DNA of 12,173 nucleotides, from contig CAMBQD010000010.1 in NCBI GenBank assembly GCA_945869905.1, positions 1 through 12,173 on the forward strand. The letters are read 5' to 3'. Positions 1-7,200 of this stretch are shown here, piece by piece; position 1 is the stretch's first letter; every line of letters begins with the position of its first letter. Source of the DNA: an uncultured Clostridia bacterium (GTDB taxonomy: Bacteria > Bacillota > Clostridia > Oscillospirales > Acutalibacteraceae). The notes beneath the pieces are model-generated. The model did not search any database and was not told the origin of the DNA. It was given only the letters and a program-made list of their open reading frames with translations. The translations under genes and the position numbers were made by a program.

Positions 1-511
1 TGCAAAAGTCGCCGCAGGTGTGTTTGCCGCCAATGGCGTCAAGGTCAATATTTGCAACGTCGCCAAAGTTGCTCTTAATCATATCAACGATACCGCTGTT
101 CAGCCAGCCGTTAACGCTTTCAATTGTTTCAAGCAATTCGTTAATGCTTCCCAGCTTAATGGAGAATTCACCGCCGAGACCGCCGAGAACAGTAATCTTT
201 CTTGCGCCGAGGTTATACTTAAGATAAGAGTTAATATCTTTGTTACCGTTGATTGCATTTGCAATTGTCGGCTCCAAATCCTTAAGCATAGGAAGAACAT
301 CATTATCCAAGTAATCCAAAAGCGCTGTTGCTACCTGCGCATCGGAAAGAACGCTCCAAGCAAGGTCGTTATACTCGATATCTTCATCTCTAAGCGTGTG
401 AAGCGACTGGCCGTAAGCCGTGATAACGCCGGTGAAGCAGGTTAACGCCATAACTACTGCCAAAAATAATGCCAGCAGCTTATGGGAAAACTTCTTTGCT
501 TTAGTTTTCAT
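1..511 (-). CDS. Secreted protein, 5' part only (runs off left edge)
   Basis: This reading frame starts at the ATG at 511-509 and stays open to the edge, giving 170 codons plus one base. It has a strong ribosome binding site upstream. Residues 1-34 look like a signal peptide: a lysine-rich start (MKTKAKKFSHK), a hydrophobic core (LLALFLAVVMALTCF) and a likely cleavage site after A-Y-G at 34. The mature part is rich in Leu, Asn, Asp and Ile (for example DYLDNDVLPMLKDLEP at 66-81), with a Gly-rich patch near 110-115 and two cysteines (HTCGDFC) at 164-170, at the very edge. No family is recognised. Signal peptide and composition resemble the giant protein encoded divergently from 1230, so the two may be paralogues, but I found no convincing alignment of the mature parts. 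The full length cannot be known from this window. The call of a real secreted gene is firm; function is unknown. Confidence 0.85.
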   Translation of the reverse strand, partial: MKTKAKKFSHKLLALFLAVVMALTCFTGVITAYGQSLHTLRDEDIEYNDLAWSVLSDAQVATALLDYLDNDVLPMLKDLEPTIANAINGNKDINSYLKYNLGARKITVLGGLGGEFSIKLGSINELLETIESVNGWLNSGIVDMIKSNFGDVANIDLDAIGGKHTCGDFC

Positions 512-522
512 TTAAGCTTTTT

Positions 523-530
523 ACCTCCTA
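523..530 (-). promoter_or_regulatory. Ribosome binding site of the leftward secreted gene
   Basis: On the minus strand TAGGAGGT lies 11 nt before the ATG at 511. It is a near-perfect Shine-Dalgarno sequence and fixes the start of the leftward gene. Confidence 0.85.
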
Positions 531-602
531 ATTTAGTTTAGAGATTAGTTTAATACTAGGTGATTTAGTGTACGGCATTTACACCGGTTTGACTGCACAT
601 CC

Positions 603-623
603 TCTGACCCTCAGACAATCTGA
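603..623 (-). promoter_or_regulatory. Alternative mini-hairpins in the leftward leader
   Basis: Read on the minus strand, this leader holds UCAGA, UUG, UCUGA, GGG, UCAGA in a row. The central UCUGA can pair with either flanking UCAGA, so two 5-bp hairpins with 3-nt loops exclude one another. The element lies inside the predicted transcript of the leftward gene. The stems are short, so a regulatory role is only a suggestion, and I recognise no known riboswitch class. Confidence 0.3.
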
Positions 624-698
624 CTAAGATGGAACAACCGAAACATATATAAGTTGTTACGTCAAAAAGGGTGCAAAACGCCCTATAAACACAACTTG

Positions 699-727
699 AT
701 TATCACACAAAGTTCACAAAATGTCAA
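699..727 (-). promoter_or_regulatory. Sigma-A-type promoter for the leftward secreted gene
   Basis: On the minus strand there is TTGACA (727-722), a 17-nt spacer and GATAAT (704-699). This is a consensus -35, ideal spacing and one mismatch in the -10. Transcription would begin near 692, leaving a leader of about 180 nt before the ATG at 511. This is prediction from sequence only. Confidence 0.75.
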
Positions 728-796
728 TAATAATTAACAATAAAGAATAATTTTGGCAAATTGTCCAAATCCGCCGATAATTTTTGGGTAGTTCTC

Positions 797-808
797 ACAA
801 ATTGTTAA
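797..808 (+). repeat. Left arm of a separated 12-base inverted repeat
   Basis: ACAAATTGTTAA here is the exact reverse complement of TTAACAATTTGT at 1017-1028. This arm lies about 70 bases upstream of the -35 of the leftward promoter. It could be an operator for a shared regulator, but in such AT-rich DNA a chance match is possible. Confidence 0.35.
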
Positions 809-1016
809 TTAAAATTTTACAAATCGTTTTCATAATATTTACATTTTCAGGGTGATTTCAGATGCCGTAAAGCGAAATTCTTTACATCCCTTTGCCCTAT
901 GTAATGCCTTGGTCCTTTACAGAAAATGTCCCGATTTTGCCACTGTTTTTACAAATAAGCGCATCACCTTTTGGCATCAAATTCGCAATACAGCTTTGGG
1001 AAATCGGTAAAAATAT

Positions 1017-1028
1017 TTAACAATTTGT
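1017..1028 (-). repeat. Right arm of a separated 12-base inverted repeat
   Basis: TTAACAATTTGT is the exact reverse complement of the arm at 797-808. It ends 19 bases upstream of the -35 of the rightward promoter, a common activator position. A second partial copy, caatttgtt, follows at 1030-1038, giving two direct aatttgtt elements just before the promoter. Confidence 0.35.
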
Positions 1029-1047
1029 TCAATTTGTTTAAAAACTA

Positions 1048-1076
1048 TTGACTTGTTAGATTTTATTTGGTATAAA
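1048..1076 (+). promoter_or_regulatory. Sigma-A-type promoter for the giant secreted gene
   Basis: TTGACT (1048-1053), a 17-nt spacer and TATAAA (1071-1076) match the vegetative promoter consensus well. Transcription would start near 1083, giving a leader of about 145 nt before the ATG at 1230. Confidence 0.75.
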
Positions 1077-1124
1077 TAATTTGTATTTGTTCGTACGCGC
1101 GTGGAATAGTGCGCCCAAAAATCA

Positions 1125-1177
1125 GTGATTTGTGAATATTTTGTTAACAAATCACGGTTTCGGCAACCTTTTCCGTG
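1125..1177 (+). promoter_or_regulatory. Structured leader with two competing stems
   Basis: GTGATTTGT (1125-1133) pairs perfectly over 9 bp with ACAAATCAC (1147-1155) around a 13-nt loop. The 3' arm overlaps CACGG (1153-1157), which can instead pair with CCGTG (1173-1177). The two stems exclude each other, which is how a simple leader switch could work. No run of U follows, so a classic attenuator is not evident, and no known riboswitch is recognised. The element lies within the predicted 5' leader of the giant gene. Confidence 0.4.
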
Positions 1178-1214
1178 CGTAAATTCAAACGGCAAGTTCG
1201 TTAAATCATATGGT

Positions 1215-1222
1215 AAAGGAGA
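1215..1222 (+). promoter_or_regulatory. Ribosome binding site deciding the giant gene's start
   Basis: AAAGGAGA sits 7 nt before the ATG at 1230. It favours that start over the in-frame GTG at 1125, which has no such site and would put 35 hydrophilic residues before the signal peptide. Confidence 0.85.
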
Positions 1223-1229
1223 GATTTAT

Positions 1230-4200
1230 ATGAAAACGAGCAAAAAACTACTGAGCTTTTTCTTAGCGGTAGTTATGGTTGTTACCACATGCTCTGTTGG
1301 ATTTACTGCCTTTGCGCAGGACAACAGAAACAGCATTTGGTCAACCTCGTGTGAGGCAGACGATGCCTTCAACACACTTAATGCCCTGGCAGATGAATAT
1401 TTGCCTTCGGCACTGCTTGGTATTGGGTCAATAGGCAATTCCGTCTATGCAAAATATGCCAAGCTTATCGGAAAGGATGCCGCAGATTTAACTGACCATG
1501 AAAAAGCAGTTATCAACGGCACAGAAGAACGCAGTGAAAGCGACCCCGAAGGACTTAAGGCTGCCACAGTGCAGGACATCCTCGGTGTTCTTCAGCCTGT
1601 TCTTCTAAACCTGTTAGGCACAAATCAGTCTGCCTATCCTTCAAAAATCGGTTCCAGCAAGGACCCAAGCTATTATGACTATCTGCAGAAGGATGACGGC
1701 TCAATGCCTTTCTACAGTCTTTATATTCTTTGCAGAGATTATAGAGATGACAACAATTTGAGCAGCGAAACAAGAAACACCCTGGCTGAGTGGTATGAAA
1801 CCCTCAAGCCTATTGCTAACATTGAGCTGGTTGACACAACGGAAACCGTTCAGAGAGTAGCTAACAGATTTCAGAGCTTAATCTCGGGCACTCCGTATGA
1901 TCAGGCTGCTCTTTACGATTTGGAAAACTTCTTCACTGATGAATATATGACCTCTCAGGTAAGTGAAGAGGACTACAACGTAATTCAGTCTGCTTATGCA
2001 CAGTACAATGCAGAGCTTAAGGCATACGGTGTGGACGATATTACTATTGACAGCTTCCCTGAGCTTGTGTTTTACGGCTTTAACCAGTACGGTACTCAGC
2101 TGAAATATGTATATTCATACTACAACCTTATCCAATCTGTAGGTGCAGAGGTTTCTTACCACGGTACCGGCGACATCTTCGGAATGGGAGCAACCGGTAT
2201 GCAGTATGATATCGACGGCCCAATTACTCTTGATAATTTCGCAGAGCTTGTCAGCATTAATTGGGTTGCAGTAAACTTCGGCGACAGTTATATAATGTCA
2301 GAGTTTGGACACGGCGCAAGCGAGCTTACCTTTGACGAGGCAGCATTGCTCATGGCTCAGACTCTTGAAAATTATGACCCGTCAAACCCTCAGCAGTTTG
2401 TTCCGTTTATGAAATCCTTTATGACAATGTATGCGATTTCAGGTATGGCAGTAACCATTCTTCCTTCATACGAGCTGCAGATTGAAGAGGGTCTTGCAAT
2501 CAAGTATAACGACAGTGTTAACAGCGTTGCTGATATTGATGCCTTGGTTGAGGCTTCAATGCCTGCCGGATACAAGGACGGCAATGTTCTCAGCGAGGAT
2601 GAGGTTAAGGAGCTGGCTTCTCTCATTCAGACCTGTAACAGCAAGGTAGGCGAATTTTTCACCAACGGCTCGGTAACTGCACAGGACGTTCTGTTTGCAA
2701 CTGTTAATGCAACTGTACCTGAGCAGCTTAAGGGCACTGCAACTGCTGAATATTTCTCTATGATTGCATCAAAAACATATCCTTCATCACAGAAGAATTC
2801 AAACGGTGCAAAGTATCAGAAGGCATTTTACACATCCTTCTTCAGCCAGTATGCAAGTGGATCCTATAAGGTATACCTTGATCAGAACGGTGTGCCGATT
2901 AGTGGTTCTCAGGCATCTTCAAGACCTCCTATGAGATATGAGGGCTCCAACCTTGCAGTTCTTAACTACACAGGTGCAACCTTCTCAATGGATAAGATTA
3001 ATCAGTACATAGCTGATTCTGAGAAATACGCATACTCAAAGGTTATTGCCGACTTAATAGGTGTTGACACTCTTAACACTGACAAGGCAACCAACCTTGA
3101 GACAAAGCTTGACTACAAATCATTTATTGACTCTAAGATTGAAAAAGAGGAGCCAAAGGTTGTTCTTACTGACGAACAGCGTGCTATCCTTTACGGTGAC
3201 TATGATTTAACCGGCGAAATGGGTACGGAAATCCTCAACTACATCCTTAACTCAACAATCGTGTCATTGTTTGACGGCTCAAACGAAATGGTCAGCAACC
3301 TGATAAACGGTTTGGTTACAGACCTTATCGGCAGCATTGACCTTGTTGCAACAGTTAAGGACATTTGGCAGAGGCTTTACAATTCACCTGTTGCCACAGT
3401 ATTTGAGATTCTTCCTGTACTTGTAGTTGTTGTTGACTCTGCATTGGTTCCGTTCCTTCTTAACGGTGAAGGCGACGTATACAACGGATTCATCACAGAC
3501 TTTATGAACAACAACCTTGTTAAGGCTCTTCCGCAGATTGCAGATTATCTGTACAGCAGTGGTTCATACATCGGTATCAATCAGGTTGGCTGGGATTTGA
3601 ACGAGCTTCTTCCTGACCTGATGCACTGGCTGTTTGAGGGCAAGAATGCTGCAGGTATTGATTATTACGACGGCAGTACAAAAACATTGATGACCGGCGT
3701 TAATGACGGTACCGAAACAACTATTGTTGAAAACGTATTCACCTATGCAAACTGTGACAAGATTGATTTTGCACATTACAAGGTTGCAGACAGAGCAGGC
3801 AATGCTCTTACAACAACATCAAATGACAAGGGCGAAATCACCTCTTATTCATATTTAGGCGATACAAACGCTGATTTGAGCAAGCTGCTTTCAGCTCACA
3901 AGGATGCCGAATTCCTTTGCTCAATGACATACAGCAGTGATGTTCCTTATCTCACCGGTATCTACTTTGTTGACCAGATGCTTTCATATGCAAAGATTTC
4001 CGACCTTCCGGCACTTATCGGTAACGAGCTGGGCGAGGTTGTAACGGAAATTGCAACACTGTTTACAGTTGCAGTTGACGAATTCGTAGCATCTGACAGA
4101 GTAAATCAGGTTAGATACGCAGCTAACGGAACAGACACAGCTTGTAAGGGTCTTAACAATCTGCTTGTAGCAATTCCTCAGCTCTTCGATATTATGGAAG

Positions 4201-7200
4201 ACCTTGCAGCTGACAAGTACGGCGCATCAAAGGATGCTTGGACATATTGCTACGACGGCAAAATTGTTAACGATGAAAACAAGGGCTATGTAAACACAGT
4301 TGTTGAAGATATTAAAGCATATGCCGACAGCAACGATCCTAACAGGTCAGTTGATATTTTAGACTGGTTTGCCGATTTGTTTGTAGGCGACTGGATTAAC
4401 TCAATCTTAGACCTTGTAAACAATGTTGTTTCATCTGATAACAAGATTTCACAGAACATTCCTATTGTTACCGGACTCCTTAATGCTCTTGGCGGATTCG
4501 GTGAAACAAGTATCCTTACAGACGTATTTAACGGTGTATTCCAGATTGACCGTGAAAGTGAATACTCCTTCACCTTCACTGAGCATGAAAACGGATTTAC
4601 CGGTCTTTCAAAGGATAACGCATACTTCTTAATCACAAATGTTGAAACACTTGTAAGAGTTATTACAAATCTTGTAGCTAAATTCGGCAGCAGTGCCCAG
4701 GCTGCAAGCAACAACCAGACAGTAGCTCTTTCAGATGTTATCAACATCGGTTCAACTACAAAGGCACAAACTGTAAAGGCTTCTGCTGCAGGTAACGACA
4801 CTTATACAGCAGAGGAATTAAGCAATGCAACAGATCTTATCAATAATCTTGATAAGATGATTTCATCTCTCCTTTCAGACAGTAGCTTTAACGGATTTAA
4901 TTTAGGTTCAATAGATAATATCCTTGCAGGCGTAGTAACCTTCTTCACCAATTATCTTGGTTCTGACTGCTACACCGAGCTTGGCAGACTTCTTAATAAA
5001 TATACATTATATATCACCGGATACGAAACACATACTCCGGATAAGAACGGTAATGTTGATGCTAAGAAGGTTTACACAAACGAATCATTAACCGCACTTG
5101 TTGTTGAAACCTTCCAGTTAATTGAAGATGTGGCAGAAAATCTTCTTGCTGATTTCTATGACACCTACACACTGGATAACGGCAATAAGGCTCAGTACAA
5201 TCTTATTGTTGAGGCAATTGAGGGACTTATCTCCCCTGACGCAATTGCAATAAGGCTTGACGGTTATGACAAGGTTCAGGAAAAGCTTGCCGATTTTAAC
5301 TGCTGGCACAATGCAGCAGCCCAGACCTCAAGAGGCGATTACAAAATTAAGCTTGACTGGGGTATTAAAGCAGGCGATAAGGACGCATTCTACAAGGGAC
5401 TTGTTTCTTCCTTAAGACTTGTTTCTTCAATCGTTGGCGTTCTCCTTATTGATACTAACTGGTATGAAACAATCGTTTATCCTGTTCTTGACGCACTTTG
5501 CACAAAGAACGGTGTTAAGGTTGACACACCTGCTCAGTACAAGGCTACAACAAACGGCTATAACGATGAGGCTCTGCTTGGTCTTATCAAGCCGATTGCA
5601 GGATTTGCTAACAGCTTCCTGTCAAAGCCTGTAACAACATTAATTCGTGCAATGCAAGGCTTTGCAGGAATACTTGATGACAAGAACGGCGCAACAATCG
5701 CATCAATACTTAAGGGTGCAATAACACCTATCGCCAACGAGCTTAAGGGCGTGGGCAACATATTAGGTATTGACAGCGACAAGCTTCTTGCTACATCACC
5801 CACACTGAAGGCAACTATTAATGAGCTTGCAGAAACAATAATGGCTTATGCTGATACCAAGAACATTAAGCTTGGCGCAGGCGACAAAAAGTATGCTCTC
5901 AGCGGAACAAACCTTGTTCCTATCCTTAACAGCTATCTTGCTTTCACAGGTATTTCACTGAAGCAGATTAACTGGAACAAGCTTAGCACGGCTAAGACTC
6001 CTGCTGCTGCACTTGTATATGTTCTTGAATACATACTTGATGTATTGTTAGATAAGGGTAACCTTGAGGCATTCAAGAGCCTTATCAACAACGATACCTT
6101 TAGTATGATTATTGACATCATCAAGTCATCTAACCTTAAAGCAAAGGATATTCTGGCTTTAGTTGACAGAATACTTGAGGCAACAGACAGCCCAACACTT
6201 GCTTACTGGACATTCTCACAATACCTTCAGGAAATGGCAACAGGCTTCTATTATCCTGCAGGCATTACAAAGCAAATGGCTGACAACGGTGTTCAAAGCC
6301 TTGACGATTTGGTTGCAGGTATCTTCCCGCTTCTCAGCTCCTTCGGAGTAAATCTTGGCGGTGACGACCTTCAGGCAATCCTCAACAAGAACCTGTTTAC
6401 AAACGATTTAATCACAACTCTTGCAACTGCACTTTACGGTGCACTTGACGGTCTTGACCCAACAATAAAAGAGGTTCTTAAATCTCTTGGCATTGTAACT
6501 TCAACTAAGGATGTTGCAAAGCTTCTTACAGATAAGAGCTACGGCGCAACATACAGCTCGGCTGCCAAAACAATTAAGGCACAGTCAAGCTGGAAGAACG
6601 TTAAGAATGTTAACTGGGGCTTCAAGGACGGCTCTGCAAAGGCTCAGCAGGGATTTGTAAATGCACTTGCCGCTGTTCTCCGTCCGCTTTACAATGTTCT
6701 TGATGTATTCCTTAATGAAGGTACACTTAAGTTAAACGAAACAGCTTATAACCTTATTTGCTCACTTGATATTCCTTACACAGTACAGATTCTCACAATC
6801 TCTGACAGCGAAACCGCTCCTATCCAGTGCAAGGTTGCAATGCGTATGAAGGACGGCGTTCTTAGAATTAAGTTCAGAGAATATGAGGGCAACCGTGAAA
6901 AATCAAGATCTTCTGAGCTTAGACTTGACTTTACTTCACTTAAGAACCTTACAGACCTTAAGATTGAAGGCACAAACGGCTACAACAGTGCAATCATTCC
7001 TCTTCTTGAGGCATTACAGTGCGGCGGTATTTCAACCTATGCACAGTACCAAAAGGATGTAGCAAAGGCAAAGGATAACCTGCTTCTTGATGTTCTCAAT
7101 CCTTTGATTGGTGATTCAAGCAATTCATTCCTTAACAAGCTTGCCGCTGCACCTGCAAGCGAGCTTACAAAGCTTCTTCCGAATGTTGCAATGTATCTTG

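Larger units (their letters stand above)
512..1229. other. Divergent AT-rich intergenic regulatory region
   Basis: About 720 bases separate the two divergent signal-peptide genes. The region holds one promoter facing each way (699-727 minus, 1048-1076 plus), long leaders, a separated 12-base inverted repeat (797-808 and 1017-1028), and AT-rich sequence with several loose copies of caaattgt/aatttgtt and TTTACA. I see no convincing gene inside it: the short open frames here lack ribosome binding sites and overlap the promoters. The size and symmetry suggest shared control of both genes. Confidence 0.6.

Noticed and set aside
20..445. 141-codon open frame on the plus strand
   Set aside because: It lies wholly antisense to the leftward secreted gene, which has a signal peptide and strong ribosome binding site; this frame has neither.
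651..697. AAGTTGT...ACAACTT inverted repeat enclosing AGGG...CCCT
   Set aside because: The arm at 691-697 overlaps the predicted -10 flank and transcript start near 692, so the stem would not be fully transcribed; as a terminator the inner stem is too weak.
816..953. Five TTTACA copies at 816, 838, 881, 916 and 948
   Set aside because: Spacing is irregular and the hexamer is expected often in AT-rich DNA, so I do not call an operator array.
977..1195. 72-codon minus-strand frame in the intergenic region
   Set aside because: It covers the rightward promoter, lacks a ribosome binding site and has no recognisable product.
1125..1229. In-frame GTG start at 1125 for the giant gene
   Set aside because: It has no ribosome binding site, would put 35 hydrophilic residues before the signal peptide, and lies in the structured leader.
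3405..3467. Possible membrane segment at residues 726-746 of the giant protein
   Set aside because: It is hydrophobic but contains D736 in its middle and lies among similar amphipathic helices; a buried helix is as likely.
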